In this document: positions 32,597-46,903 of the stretch, piece after piece
How the letters are laid out: each line of letters starts with the position of its first letter
Position numbering within the stretch: the stretch's first letter is position 1
Source of the DNA: Polyporus tsugae
Lineage: Eukaryota; Basidiomycota; Agaricomycetes; Polyporales; Polyporaceae
Direction: 5' to 3'
Length of the DNA stretch: 64,000 nt
NCBI GenBank assembly: GCA_024305745.1
Contig: JAHRBS010000010.1
Span: 2,549,501 to 2,613,500, forward strand
Notes under the pieces: generated by a model
Databases searched by the model: none
The model's input: only the letters and a program-made list of their open reading frames with translations
What the model was told of the DNA's origin: nothing
Made by a program: the position numbers and the translations under genes

Positions 32597-34683
32597 TGTA
32601 GTAGACGGATGGCGCGGACGACTCGTCTTGAGAGGGGCTGAAAGGAAAGTGAGGAGAGTGAAGGAGCTGACCAGGTCGGACTTTATGGGCGCTGCCAAAG
32701 CCCGACATTGGCAGATCCTCGCGCGGCTCGAGCCGGGTAGCCGTAGCCGCGTTGAACGAGCACAGAAGCTGCGGGGCTTCTTCGCCTTCTTCGCTGCCGT
32801 TGACCATAATGCAAGCTAGATGGAAGCACACTGCATTCTACGGTGGCCTGTGCTTTCCCTCTCGATGCTGCAAGAAGCAGATGAAGAGACCTGTTTACTT
32901 GCTGATGAGTGTCTACGAGATGATAGATACACGCACGTACTGTGCATTCAGAGTCTGCCGCGTCGAGGACAGATGGCGGTCCTCGGGCAAGACAGGGATG
33001 CTGTCTGTGGCGTCTGTTGGCAGTGGTCCAACTTCGCGAAGCTCGATCGGTAGACATGGCGTCGATGAAGCCTGTCTCCTCCCATGCAAGCCCGGCCATC
33101 CCGAGAGTCGTCTCCTGTGAGCAGGAAACACAAGACATCTAAAGAGCCCGTACGGAATAATCGAATACAGCATCAGCTATGACGACCACTAACAAGCACT
33201 GCATAATGTCGAACATATCATCTCTCACCATTTTGACCTCCCCACAGGCTATGTATACAGCTACCGCAGCATAACCGTCCGCGTCAAGGCTCGTTATAAT
33301 GTACTAAAAACCGACGTGTTTGTTTGTCGCCTCAACGCACTACCAATACATGAAAGTCCCCTTGGTTGATTCGTGTTGCGATGGCCCTCCGTACCCTCCG
33401 TATACGGGCGGACAAAATGACGGTCTGATGCCATCGTCTCCCAGTCGCCTTGCCCAAAAGGCCTGCTTACGCTATCCATGTTGTGGGCTGGGACGAGTCG
33501 GATCCTGTCGGCGCCGCTCTGTAAGTCGCGATCAGGACCATGCTCAATCTAGACATATGCACTTACAATCAACAATATCCAGATCAAACTGGCCATTTGC
33601 TCAGTTGCACCGCAACAGCATTGTATTGCCTTGAGAAGCCTTGGACTGTTCCAATGGTGGCGGTCGACACAGCCAAAGCTAGGTGAAATCGGAGTTCGAG
33701 CATCATCGACATCCGTGGGCCACGCGATGTGGAATGCACTCGGACGTACCGTAAGCGCATCGTGAGACGCACCCGCTGGCAACGTCCCGGACCGAGCGTC
33801 GACGCTGTCTCTATTGATATTCACAGGTGAGGCGGTACGATGGACCATGGCAAGCTTCAAGATATATCATGGTCGGAGCAGAAATCTGAGTGGCAATAGC
33901 GAATACTATGGAGGCCTTTTGCAAACTGCAGCATAGGAAGGCTTGCGCAAACAATGATGAAGGTGTCAAAGGTACAGTCAAATCAAATTCGACGCTTACA
34001 TAAGTAAGATGGATTGAAGACGGAGTAAATAACAAGCGAGGATCATAATCACCGCACGTTGACCGCAGATCACTACAGTAGTACTGTCAGCCTGCTCGAG
34101 CTACTTAGGGCTCCCCCTCGATGGCCTTCTGCAGATCCATCCACGAGAATCTACCAGCATTTTGGCCCTGGGTCTCTCGAGTCACAGGCTGCACATCGTC
34201 TCGTCCACAATACTTCATTGTCATGAGGGCTGTCGCTTGCGCGCGCACACGGCCTTAGTTAAACTGGGGAATACGCATTCTGCAGATTTCGGACATGTAA
34301 CACGTCCAGAACCGCATCACACCATCTCACTGGGGTCACTGATCATGACGACCACGCCACGAAAAGCTGACATAGACGCGGCTCCTTCAATGAGCTGAAC
34401 AATGGACTATGATGTCGAAGCTCTTTTTGACAAGCAGACTGCGAATATGCATATGGGCGAAGCATCGCCGTAGTCGCATCCGGTACGATGGTTTATCGCC
34501 GGACTCGGACTCCACACTCTCGTAATACACAGGTCCCCGGAATATGGTTCTGAGTCTTCTGACTAGTATGTTGTCGCCAAGTATATATGCACCCAGTCGT
34601 CGTCGACCCGTTCCTCTAAACTACTCCTTCTCAGTTCCTGCAGACGATCGACGCGGAGATCCTGCCAGGCTCTCGTCGCCACC
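32597..34683. other. Long gene-poor stretch; GH71 promoter with TATA at its right end
   Basis: About 2.1 kb with no gene I can support. Several short minus-strand frames at 33549-34035 have hydrophobic patches (for example MASLIWILLIVSAY) and could be remains of a membrane protein, but they do not join into a model. At the right end TATATAT at 34582-34588 lies about 100 bp before the glucanase start, a likely core promoter. Confidence 0.45.
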
Positions 34684-36161
34684 ATGCGCTTCCAATTGCA
34701 CTCCTCTTCGTTCGCCGCCCTCAGCACGCTCGCATGCCTCGTCGGCCGCACAAACGCAGAATTGAAGAATGTGTTCGCGCACTACCTCGTGAGTAACCAC
34801 ATTCTCCCCCTGCCAGTGATCTCGTATGCTCAGTACGCCATAATACAGATTGGTGGCATGTCTGGCGTGGACGAAGCTATCAAGGACGTCACAGACGCCA
34901 AGGCTCTCGGCTTGGACGCGTTCGCGCTCAACGTGCAGCAGCCCTCCGCTCCTTTTACCAACGCCTCCGTCGGGTTCCTGTTCGATGCCGCGAACCAGAA
35001 CGGCTTCAAGCTCTTCTTCTCCTTCGACATGACCACAATCAACGCTCCCTCCGACTTCCTTCCGCTCTTCAATCAGTACCAGAGTAACGCCGCGTACTAC
35101 CAACACGATGGCCGGCCATTCGTCAGCACGTTCGACGGCGGCGCGAAGTCGTTCGGTGCGAGCAGCCCCAACCAGGGCTGGCAGCAGCAGTTCAAGGATG
35201 TGCTGTCCAGCCAGGGCGTAAATCCCTTCTTCGTGCCCGACTTTGACGACTACGGAGGCGCGACGTACGATTCGACGTTCTTCAACAACTACCCCGTCGT
35301 CGATGGCGTCTTCAGCTGGGAGTCCGCCTGGCCCCAGATCAACGAGGGTCTCGTCAATGTCAGCGACTCCAAGGATCAAGCCGGTCTTCAAGCCGCTCGC
35401 GCTGCGAACAAGCTATACATGATGCGTACGCTCGCCGTTTCCCACCTCTCGCGTTCGCCCCACTAACCTCAGCATCCCTTTGGATTTCAGCGCTCTCCTC
35501 CCTGCAGTTCAAGCACATCGACGCCGGCCAGAACTGGTACCGCATCGGCGAGCTCAACCTGCCCGAGCGCATGGAGCAGGTGCTCGCGCTACAGCCCGAC
35601 TTCGTCGAGATCGTGACCTGGAACGACGCCGGCGAGAGCCACTACATCGGCAATAACTGGCCCGAGGCGATCTCCGGCGCGCCCGCGATCCAGGCGTACT
35701 CCGACGGGTTCGACCACACCGCCTGGCAGGCCGTCCTCGCGCCGTTCATCACTGCATACAAGGCGGGCAAGACGAGCGCGGCCGACATCACGCCCTTCGG
35801 GGCCTTTGCCGGCGCGTTCTGGTACAGGCCGCTCCTCAAGGACGCGTCGTGCTCGGGCGACAGCCTCGGCAAGCCCGAGGGGGCCGAGAACGCGCGGGAC
35901 CAGATCAACGTCGCTGTCCTCCTCCCCTCTAACACGTCTGGGGTGACCATACGGGTGACGAGCGGGGGCAATGTCGTCGCGAACCTGGCGACGACTGCAG
36001 GTCTGAACATGGCGGGCGTAGCGATCAGCACGGGTGCGCAGAAGGTCGAGCTCGTCGGTGCGAGCGGGAACGTTCTTGGTGCCGGCAGCAGCACGCAGGA
36101 CGTCGTGTCAGATACGAGTAGCACGTGCAACTTCAACTACCAGGTGGTGCACATTGCGTAG
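34684..36161 (+). CDS. Secreted alpha-1,3-glucanase (mutanase), glycoside hydrolase family 71
   Basis: Hydrolyses alpha-1,3-glucan, a fungal cell-wall polymer, in wall remodelling or mycoparasitism/autolysis. A signal peptide covers about residues 1-25 (MRFQLHSSSFAALSTLACLV, cleavage near TNAE). The mature protein starts LKNVFAHYLV. After a GTGAGT intron at 34789 the GH71 barrel begins: AKALGLDAFALNVQ, FKLFFSFDMTTI, GRPFVSTFDGG and FFVPDFDDYG, with candidate acidic catalytic residues in FDGG and DFDDY. DGVFSWESAWP precedes the second intron (about 35428-35490). Then AGQNWYRIGELNL, VEIVTWNDAGESHYIG and AFWYRPLLK. The last 110 residues form a Thr/Ser/Val-rich beta module. About 450 aa, a normal length for a GH71 without a carbohydrate-binding module. 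Confidence 0.94.
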
Positions 36162-36480
36162 TCGGAGATGATGACCATTGTATTTCACGCCTGTATCAAT
36201 TCAAGTTTAACTTATTCAAAGCCTTTCTGGAATACTATTTACGCCCAGTTTCTCTGTACAAAGTGATGTGCGTGTCCGTGGGCATTCGTTCCCTTTCGTC
36301 CCTGAGTATTTGATAGTTGAAATAACGTCAAGTGCGTCAGGTGTGTTGAGCACCAACGCGGCATGGGGGTGGCAAACGCTCTTGCAGGGTTAAAGAAGCG
36401 CCGATACCGTGAGCGCCGAGCGTTGAGTACACGGCCACGGACATTGCCGGTGGCCTCCAACTGTGCCTTCGACCTCCAAC
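36162..36480. other. Intergenic, GH71 3' UTR and EMC3 promoter
   Basis: 319 bp, no gene. The 3' UTR of the glucanase gene and a TATA-less promoter are presumed. Confidence 0.5.
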
Positions 36481-37724
36481 ATGTCAAGCTCTACGTACGT
36501 CCAAATCCTGGCTTCACGACGACGCTGGTCGTACTACGCTTGCTGCTGAGATGCCTCGCCATGCAGAGTCTCACTGTATCTCGACCCCCAAATCCGGGAT
36601 TGGGTCTTGTTCCCAATCACCGTGGTCATGGTGCGTGCTACTGCTCTTTGCTGCTCCTTCACCCCAGTCCTAACCTCAACCTGGACGCCGTAGATCCTCG
36701 TGGGCATCCTGCGGCACTACATCGTACTGTTGCTTCAGTCTCCACCCAAGAAGCTCCCCAGAAATGCCGTCCGGGAACAGTACGTCTGCCACTAGCACCA
36801 TCCCGCGTGCAGCCTCACATCTCCGCCGGGACTTCTGTGCAGACGTGCCCTCGTACGGTCACAGATCCTCCGCACGACGTCCGCCAATTCGCCACTGCCA
36901 CTAACCTATTACAAGGCGATCTCCCAACACCTCTCTCAGGCGTTTGTCGACGGCACCTACCTCAAGGACGGGCCCTCAAACGGCGACGCGGGTGCCAGCG
37001 CGCCGCCGAACCCCCTCACCGACCCCGCTGCGATGGACGGGATGATGGCGGGCATGAAGACGCAGATGGTGATGATGGTGCCGCAGATGGTCATCATGGG
37101 CTGGATCAATTTCTTCTTCCAAGGCTTCGTCCTCAGTGAGTCCGTCCGCCCTCTCGTCACACCATTCCCTGTGTCTCGTCTTCCCCGCATCCCGTCGCAC
37201 GGAAATGCAATATCCGCCCTTCCCATTGCTCCCGATGCTGACCTCCACACGATGCTATCCACCATCCATTCAATCTGCCACAGTTAAGCTCCCGTTCCCG
37301 CTCACCCTGGGCTTCAAGAGCATGCTGCAGCGCGGGGTAGAAACCCCTGACATGGATGTGCGATGGGTGTCGTCGCTGTCGTGGTACTTCCTCAACTTCT
37401 TCGGGCTCAATGGCCTGTACCGGCTCATCCTCGGCGGCGAGAACTGTGCGTCTCTTTCCTTCACATCGTCCCGTAATAGCCGGCTGAAAGACGCATGGGT
37501 TCCCGTCCTTCTCTTCGCATGTAGCTGCGGATTCGTCGCGAGACATGGCGACGCCGTTTGCGGCGGCGGCGGCCCAGCCGGGGCAGGCCCAGGACTACAA
37601 CAAGCTGTTCAAGGCAGAGCGTGACAACCTCGAATTTTCCGAGGGGTTGCACCAGTGGATCGCGAAGGATGTCGACACGAGGATTCTCAAGAAGTATGGT
37701 AGGCTACCTGCGGATGAGAAGTAG
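36481..37724 (+). CDS. EMC3: ER membrane protein complex subunit 3
   Basis: Emc3 is the YidC/Oxa1-like core of the EMC insertase, which places tail-anchored and multipass proteins in the ER membrane. The N-terminus is encoded by a 14-nt first exon (ATG at 36481) joined to the next exon after a GTACGT intron, giving [17 protein letters not shown]. Then [10 protein letters not shown] joins [15 protein letters not shown] (TM1), followed by [13 protein letters not shown]. Another intron joins [11 protein letters not shown]. Cytosolic loop [29 protein letters not shown] and [11 protein letters not shown] form the insertase hairpin. [20 protein letters not shown] and [16 protein letters not shown] are near-invariant family blocks. 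The C-terminus is [14 protein letters not shown]...LPADEK. Five introns. Length and motif order fit Emc3 throughout. Confidence 0.93.
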
Positions 37725-37982
37725 TTCCAGAATAGGTCGCAATTTATCGATAATGATACAAACGTACATTCTTCTCGGACCATGTGAACACCAACGTACA
37801 TCAATATAGCTCGTACAACTTCGCGATACAAATAGCTGCCGCCGGCGCACGAATAGTATGATCGTCCCAGAGAAACCTGAAAACAGGACAGGTGATTCTG
37901 GCCACTTGGCGGCGTTCGGTAGCATGCTTGTCCACTTACCGAAAACACAACATCGCCGGGCAACAACCACATGCCGATCCTA

Positions 37983-38898
37983 CTAAACAAGTCCGTCGTA
38001 TAGTGACAAAGCCTAGGGTGGCAACTCTTGTGTTGGTTTCCCCGACATCGGACGTGGAGAGTGACACACCTGCACGATCGTTGGATCCTGTTTACTTCCT
38101 TCCACAAACTCCTCGTACGTCAGCTTCGCGTCTTTATCCCTGTCCATGTTGCGGAATATCTTGTCGACCCGCTACGCCGGGAAATGACGAAGAAGGCCTT
38201 CATAAGACAGGAGCGCTAGATGGAAGATCGTCAGACTCACCTTCTCCGGCGTGTCTTCATCTACAGGTAGCTTCACCATCTGACCGGTCATCTTGTATAT
38301 CGACTGGACGATCTGGAGCATCTCCGCGTATGTGATGAAGCCGTCCCCATCTATGTCATATAATTGGAACGCCCCTAGAGCGTGTATGAGCGTCAGTGTG
38401 GCGGGCGGGGAAAGGCGTCCGAGGATGTACTCATTGCTACTCACATTTGAGCTTCTCGTCTAACCGACCGCGGCTGGTCACGCTCAGTGCACAAATGAAC
38501 TCCTTGAAATCAATGGTCCCGTTCTTGTTCTCATCGAAAACATTGAAGACGTAGTCCGCGAACTCGCCAGGGTCTCCGAAGGGGAAGAACTGCTTGTATA
38601 TTCGGCCAAACTCGGCCTTGTCGAGCTGACCGGAGGGGCAGTCCTTGAGAAAGCCTTTGTACCTGGGTACAACAGATGGCGCAAGAGGCGGAAAGGACGG
38701 GGTGTGCGTAAGACGAGAATAGATAGATACATCGTGATCGGGGAGCGCGTAACGCACCACTGTTGCAGCTCTCGCTTATCGACTGGAAGGCATGTCCTGT
38801 GAGTGTCAGGGCTTGTGGAAGGAGACGCACGCACAGTAGGTGTGTTTCTGGAGATCGGCAAGTTGTTCTGGTGAGAGTTTGCTCTGCGATTTACCCAT
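37983..38898 (-). CDS. NCS1: Neuronal calcium sensor 1 / frequenin
   Basis: Myristoylated EF-hand Ca2+ sensor. In fungi it binds and activates phosphatidylinositol 4-kinase (Pik1) and shapes calcium tolerance. MGKSQSKL gives the N-myristoylation glycine. A 25-nt exon at 38758-38782 encodes FDKRELQQ with split codons at both sides, joined to [15 protein letters not shown]1 is the usual non-binding one (CPSG). EF2 ([12 protein letters not shown]), EF3 ([12 protein letters not shown]) and EF4 ([12 protein letters not shown]) have intact loops. The last exon, after an acceptor in ACCCTAG, reads [13 protein letters not shown], the standard NCS1 C-terminus. The predicted 190 aa equals the family length. 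Convergent with EMC3. Confidence 0.95.
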
Positions 38899-39671
38899 GG
38901 CGAGTGCGAGATGGGAGGAGGGGGAAGAGGATAGTTGCTGGCTGCCCACCGCTCGCCAACTCGTAAATGGAACCAAGACCACGGTTGGGTGAGGCGGTGC
39001 GCACCACTCCGGGTCCGCGCTCCGCGTCCTGGGCCTGGGACTTGGCAAGACCCAAGCACTGCGTCATAGTCGCGCGATAAGTCCCGGATGAGGACATACC
39101 TCCCACAATCCATGTCTTGTGCTCCCGTCCCGACTTTGTTCCATTGCAGACAGACGTCGTGTCCTGCGTTGCTACCCCCAGCGAGCCACTCACGCTCGGC
39201 CCTGCCCAGCTTCACTTCCTGCAATGCTACCAACATACTGTTCCATGCCCAGTACGTAACGGTATGCGCCCTGAATTTTGGGGGGATAAGTGAAATCTAA
39301 GGGAAATGCGGCTGATGGTATGGTGAGACGAGGTGCATGCTGCCGCCTCGAGGCAGAGAGGGACAGAGAAAGGAAGCATGCACGTCTGCAAGCTGCGTAG
39401 AACCACCGTTTACCAGCTCGAAGCACTCTCGCAAGCCAGCCAGACTTTCTCTCCTGCCACTTCCCGAGTTTATCATGCCAACCTATACGGCTCGCCTAAA
39501 TGGACTTGATCAGCTACGTGAACAGGAACCGCATGCATTTGCCTTCTTCCTCTCCCTTCGCAGTACAAATACTCTGGCCCCCGTTTCTGGCCTTCCCTCC
39601 GCCGTCCGATCCTTCCCTGCTCTCTCTCTCCTCGTCGCTCTCTGGCCCTCTTCGTCGCCCCCGTATCAGTC
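38899..39671. other. Divergent promoter region, NCS1 / 39672 gene
   Basis: About 0.77 kb with no supported gene between two divergent starts. Plus-strand frames across 39337-39670 are Ser/Pro-rich and probably chance or leader sequence. CT-rich tracts occur at 39590-39650. Confidence 0.45.
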
Positions 39672-41294
39672 ATGTGTTATGCAGTCGGTTCACTTCAGCA
39701 AGCCACTAGCACTTGCCCAATGTGCAAGGTCTTCAAGCCTAGCGCCGCCAGGTATACTTCCTCTCCCTCTCCATTCTCCCTCTGGCGCCCACATCTCGCC
39801 TATCCAGGTGTCCCCACGTCAAGGAGGTCTGCCGAAACTCTGCAAACCATCCCCGCCATGATGTGATATATCTCAAGAACGCTGAGGGTCAGGTCCCCCT
39901 CGCCCTTGCTTCCGTTATCGCCGTGCGGTCTAACCAGAGATCGGACTCACAGTGCAGACATTCCAAGGCTGCGGCTTCTGCAAGGTAAGCCGTCGGCTCC
40001 CCGTTCCTTGTCGATCGCCTCCCTCTCAACTATTTCGCCCTTGTAGTGGGCCAAGACCTCCCCGCCACCTCCCCGCGCAGGCTACCAGAACCCAGGTTGG
40101 CCGGGGTGCTGCCGCCCACCGAATCCCCAGGAAGTTAAGTTAATCGGTGCTGCGGACTGGCCCGCCGTCAGCCTTGTGCATCGTCTCCCAATCCCACAAG
40201 AGATCAAGTCGATTCTCGACGGCATCTATGTGGGCCAGACATCACCGCGGGGAACCCCTCCCCTCTGCACTCCCACTGGAAGCGTGCGTGGCACAAGCGT
40301 GCAGGCTACCGCTGCCGCTGCTGCTCCAGGCATATCCAGGCGATCCAGCTACAATGTCGCAAGCCCAACGAGAGCCGAGGCGTCGCCTGCTACGAGGACC
40401 AACCCTGTAGCTATCCCCACTAAGGGCCGCTCCGGGTCCGGGGGGAGCCCGCAGCAAGTGAATGCATCGCTCTCTCCTCGCAGCGGGGGCGACGCCACGC
40501 CGTCGTCACTCCCGAACGCGTCCTCCATGGACCAGTATCAGAGCAGTCGGCGCTCTGCAATGGACGTCTTCGCCGATAAACGTCCGGACCCGCTGAACAC
40601 CGCCCAGAACACCTCCCAGAACTCTCCCGGGCGCAAGCCTGCTGAGCTCTTTGGGACCGTGACCCGTCGAAGTTCGGAGCAGCGGCGCCCATCCATCTCT
40701 TCGATCACAGCCTCTGCGCCCGTGAACAAGGGCAGTGCGGACCAGACTTCGCAGCGTCGTCGCACGGTCCCTGCTCTTTCGACGACCAGTGCCACTCCCT
40801 CGTCCAACCCGCCTCAGGATAAGACACCTGCACCTACTCGCCCTTCTGCCGCAGAACGTCTTACGGAGACCGCCTCAACGCGGCGTGGGAGCACGATCGA
40901 AGAAGCGGTCACCGACAAGGTCGAGAAAATGAGCCTCTCGTCCAGCGCCTCGAGCAGTAGTAGCGGCAGCAGCTCGGAGACCACCGTCATATCCGATGGC
41001 GGCTTCACCGATTACCTCTCCGACGAGTCGGAGGCGGAGCTGCAGAGGCAGGCGGAGGCCAAGGCGGCGATCGTCGCGCAGAACCAGATGGAAGAGCTCG
41101 AGTTCAAGGTGGCGCGCCAGCAGCTCGCGGACGTCGACCTCCGGCCGCCCAAGTCGTGGCGCGGCGAGGTTCAGAGCACGCCGCGGTCGCAGGTGGCGAG
41201 CCGCAACTCGACGTCCTCGACCTATGGGCGGTCTGCGTTCGCCAGCGCACCGGCTTATGCGGCGAGCACCGCGTCTACTCAATCGCGCGGTTAA
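39672..41294 (+). CDS. Ser-rich protein with N-terminal Cys pairs, function unknown
   Basis: N-terminal exon from MCYAVGSLQQATSTCPMC holds CPMC. Further short exons supply more Cys/His (HVKEVCRN, then QTFQGCGFC joined to KWAKTSPPPPRAGYQNPGW). A small zinc site is possible. The remaining 370 residues form one long exon (about 40176-41294): low complexity, Ser/Thr/Pro/Arg-rich, with a Ser tract near LSSSASSSSSGS, then an acidic-to-helical patch (DEAELQRQAEAKAAIVAQNQMEELEF) broken by Ser-rich tails. The end is TASTQSRG. No known domain. It looks like a regulatory or cytoskeletal disordered protein phosphorylated on Ser. The start is a judgement; exon edges before 40050 are tentative. Confidence 0.6.
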
Positions 41295-41734
41295 GGGTCT
41301 ACGGCGAAGCTGTATCCCTAGGAGCTACCTGCTAGGAGGAAGGTGATATAACGGTTCGGGATGTGTTAACAAAGGGTCGGGTTACTGGGTTTGGGACGAA
41401 TGCATATGTATGACACGCTCAATTTATCCCTTGTATTAGTAGGCGCCATTGTAGCCTACATCATATCCGGCGTACTACGATGTATGGCTTACTTGACCGC
41501 ATCTGTGTCTTGTGTCTCTATTCATTGATCTCCGGAATGTACAATCTACTGCTTTTATACCGTCCTCTCTTGGTCGTCCCCTCCAAGCCCGCGAACACGG
41601 TCCACACTCGGAAGCCATGACGCCACAGGATGCCTGTTCTGAGCAAGGCTCACGTGACAGCACTTGAGGGATAGCAGCAGCATGCAGACGGCGCAGAAAG
41701 GGTGTTCTGCCCTCTCATCCGCAACCACCAACAC
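41295..41734. other. Intergenic, PROPPIN promoter
   Basis: About 440 bp without a supported gene; 3' UTR on the left, promoter on the right. No TATA near the ATG. Confidence 0.5.
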
Positions 41735-43346
41735 ATGAATCTTGCGAGGCACTCAATCAGCGCGACAGACCCAGTCCTCATCTTCGACGCACGCTTCGAC
41801 CCCGAGAGTCGCATCTTTACCACCTCCACCAAGGCCGGATTCGCAGTCTATCGCACATGGCCGCTGCAGCTCCTCCGGAAACGCGGTATGTGCACCCGTC
41901 GTTGCCCGGATGTCGGGTTTGTCTAACGCACGTTCCAGAGATCGTCGGCGGAACTTTGTCTATCGTCGTGCCCCTCCATACTTCGTCCCTCCTGTTCCTC
42001 GTCGGCGGCGGTAGGAGTCCGCGCTACCCTCCGAACAAGGTCATACTGTGGGACGATGCGATCGCGCACGAGATCGCAGAGCTGGAGTTCAGGGAGAAGG
42101 TTAGAGGACTAGCCTGTCGGCGCGGATGGCTCGCGGTCGCGCTGCGCAGGCGGGTCGTCGTGTTCCAGGTGGGGGAGACCGTACAGAGGTACGGCGAGTG
42201 GGACACATGTGACAATGTCCGGGGTGCGTATCACGCTGAACTTGCGTTACTATGATGGGTTGATCTGAGACCATTGACGATTAGGCCTGCTCGCGCTTGC
42301 GACCGCGACCCATTCTACGCTGCTAGCCATTCCCGGACGCCAGATGGGACACTTGCAGCTCGTGCAGCTACCACCTTGTCCTCCCCCTCAACCGATCGGC
42401 CCCCCGTCCTCCGCGCCTCCCCCACGCCCACCACCAAATCCGGCTAAACCACCGCCAACAATAATCATTGCTCACGAGAGTTCGCTGAGCACGCTTTCCG
42501 TGCCGCCCTCGGGCCGTATGCTCGCTACCACTTCTTCGCGAGGGACTCTGATTCGAATATGGGACACGAGTAACGGGAAGTTGCTCAGGGAGCTTCGGAG
42601 AGGCTCGGACAAGGCCGAGATATATGGCGTCGCCTTCCGTCCTGACGAACGCGAGGTGTGCGTTTGGAGTGATAAGGGAACCGTGCACGTATTCGCCCTT
42701 ACAGCCGGTTCCGGAGCTGCGTGAGTTTTCCCCCGCACCTCATGAGTGGGCGTGTTATCTCATTTTTACGTTGTTACGCTATTCTAGCAACCGGCAATCC
42801 ACCCTCTCATCTCTCACGTCCTATGTGCCCCTTCCGAAGTACTTCGACTCGGAATGGTCGTACGCGCAGTATCGGATCCCATCACAGACATCCCACATAT
42901 CGATATCCGGTCAGCCCACGAGGTCGCCAACCGCAGACGTCGTCGATGAAGAGAAGTGCGTTGTAGGCTGGATCCAGGTCTCTCCAGAAGAGCAGGTGGA
43001 ACACGGGAGAGCAGTGCCCGTCGAACATCAGCTGGTCGCGCTGACTTACACCGGGGGCTGGTACCGTCTATCTTTGCCGACATCCTCGTCTTCTTCTGCA
43101 ACACCAGCGTCACATTCCCCTTCGCCTGTCCCACCACCAGCTCCATCACTTCGAGATCCCGGGCCGTTATCGACATCGCCGCCTAGCGTCAAGACGGTGT
43201 CCATGGCTATGACGCGCCCTCGATCATACAGCGGCTCCTCCTTTGGCAGTAGACCAGAGAAAGGTAAGGAGCGGGAGGAGAAACCCGGACGGGAGTGTAT
43301 CCTGCGCGAGTTCAGGCGGTTCGGTCGTTGGGACGGTTGGGGATAG
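41735..43346 (+). CDS. PROPPIN WD40 protein (Atg18/Hsv2 family)
   Basis: Seven-bladed propeller that binds PI3P and PI(3,5)P2 and works in autophagy and vacuole/endosome membrane traffic. Start MNLARHSISATDPVLIF; an early blade reads ARFDPESRIFTTSTKAGF. Blade blocks: PNKVILWDDAIAHEIAELEF, the conserved HESSLSTLSVPPSGRMLATTS, then GTLIRIWDTSNGKLLRELRRG. LRRG is the PROPPIN phosphoinositide-binding motif (FRRG/LRRG class). Then IYGVAFRPDE and DKGTVHVF. A later blade has LPKYFDSEWSYAQYRI and DEEKCVVGWIQ. Two low-complexity inserts stand out: a Pro-rich loop (PPPRPPPNPAKPPP) inside the blade before HESSL and a Ser/Pro loop near the C-terminus. Four introns. Which paralogue (Atg18, Atg21 or Hsv2/WIPI4) is not settled by eye. 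Confidence 0.88.
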
Positions 43347-43952
43347 AGGCAGGCAGGGATTCTCACTCTTAGGCGGCCTTCACTGTCACGTTCTGGGTTT
43401 GGATACGGATGGACTTCTTGCCGTTATGATCGTGGTTCCCGCTTGCCACTTCACTGGTTCAGATGCATATGGGTGCACACAGGATACCGATATGATATAA
43501 TGCCCGCGCTCATGCCTTATGCTTTTTCAAGACAACTACGTACATATCTCGGCATCACACATGTAATACCACGCACCCACTGCACACTGTTACTAATTTT
43601 GTATCTATATGTTCCTGACATACCTTCGTAGCGCTTGTGCTGTCATGACGCTGGTGGCGTAGAAAAAAAAGTTGAGCTCGCCGGCGAGGTATTGGTGTAC
43701 CTGAGCTATTTTCTATAGCGTACGTTGTCGGTTCTATGCAATCCGTTCTCCGTTCAGATCTCGCACGATCGGAAGCTGAAGCTTAAGCGCTGAATGCATT
43801 GTCGTAAGCCTCGTAGCACAGCTTTCAACCTCTTCCAGCTTCAAGCAAGAGACCTGGACTCAAGGATCGCATCGCTTGCCACCTCACCAAAGAGCTGCAG
43901 CTCCGTCGTCCACATAGACCTATCGTAGACGTCAACGTTCAAGGCGATCCGA
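43347..43952. other. Intergenic, ATE1 promoter
   Basis: About 0.6 kb, no supported gene. It contains an A8 tract near 43663 and a 12-bp palindrome ctcgccggcgag at 43677-43688. Confidence 0.45.
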
Positions 43953-45854
<1,902 letters not shown>

Positions 45855-46018
45855 TCCTTCCATTCAACGGTTTTGTGCAAGGGTTATCCTAGAATGGAAG
45901 CCCATGTAGTAGTAGTATTCCACATACGACAGGTGTATTCGATTCGGTTGTCATGTTACACGACATCATCTGGGATGCGATATTCGCAAATACCTCCAAA
46001 AAGGAGACAGAACTGCAC

Positions 46019-46505
46019 TCGCGAAGAGCACGGAGCGGGAAAATTTGGGTGAAAGCAGACAGACCGAGAGTAGTCTGATGCGAGTTCGCGAAGGTCATTG
46101 ATCTGACTCACCCAGCCAGGGAGTCGGGGCCTTCGCGAGCCGCGGATTAATTACACCAAAGAACGACGAAGTGCCCGTATAGCGCTGCATCCCCTTATGC
46201 GCCCAGCCGCACCAGGTCATGCGAACGCATGCCTTCCTGGAGAGTCACAGAAGAAAACGAATCCCTTCAGACCCAGACTGAGGCAAAGGGGATGAGGTCT
46301 GGCAGGGCACTTGCCGCTCAATCGCGCACCTCCTGCACATAGTAGTCAGCGGACGTCATCCGCATCAGTTTTCAGGCCATGGTTCGTTAGAACCTCTGGC
46401 CTCTGCCATGGGGACCTGGGTGGTTCAGACGGACAACGCTCACCAGGGAGGATGCGCAGTGGCACCCTGTGCGGAGTGAGCTTGCGGCCTTCGATCTGTC
46501 TGGGA
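46019..46505. repeat. Diverged direct repeat, copy A
   Basis: Matches copy B at 46904-47458 in the same order. Landmarks: gcgaagagcacggagcggg at the left, cagaccgagagtagtctga in the middle, cgagccgcg after it, and gtgcggagtgagcttgcgg with cgatctgtctggg at the right end. The two ends are well conserved, the interior poorly. No coding content seen; likely remains of a transposon or local duplication. Confidence 0.55.
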
Positions 46506-46903
46506 GGGGGCGGGGTACTGCTCCCAGGTCTAGCAACGAACGAGCAGAACATGAGGGAGATTCTGAGCTGAAAGCTATTATATAGTCCTGACTACACTGC
46601 GGATGTCCGTCATAGCACACCCCTGAACGCAACGGATCTCATTCATTCCGTCACAATAATTGGAGCATACTACTATGCTATGTTTAAGCATCAAATGCCA
46701 TGCCATAGTAGTTGACATACAAAAGTTGGAGCGGAAGACTCACGAATCTGAGGAGCGGGAATCCCAACCCCAGCCTGACCCCTCATCCGCCCCTAGTTAT
46801 AGATTCCTGCATATAGTTGGATGAACACTGGATCTACGAATGAAGTTGAACACGCACTGTGCTAATGACAAGCAATTTCGCCGAGCATGAATAGTAGTAG
46901 ATG

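Noticed and set aside
36363..36480. Frame at 36363 (MGVANALAG...) as the EMC3 start
   Set aside because: Not in phase with the conserved DPQIRDW exon through any intron. The ATG at 36481 with a 14-nt exon joins cleanly.
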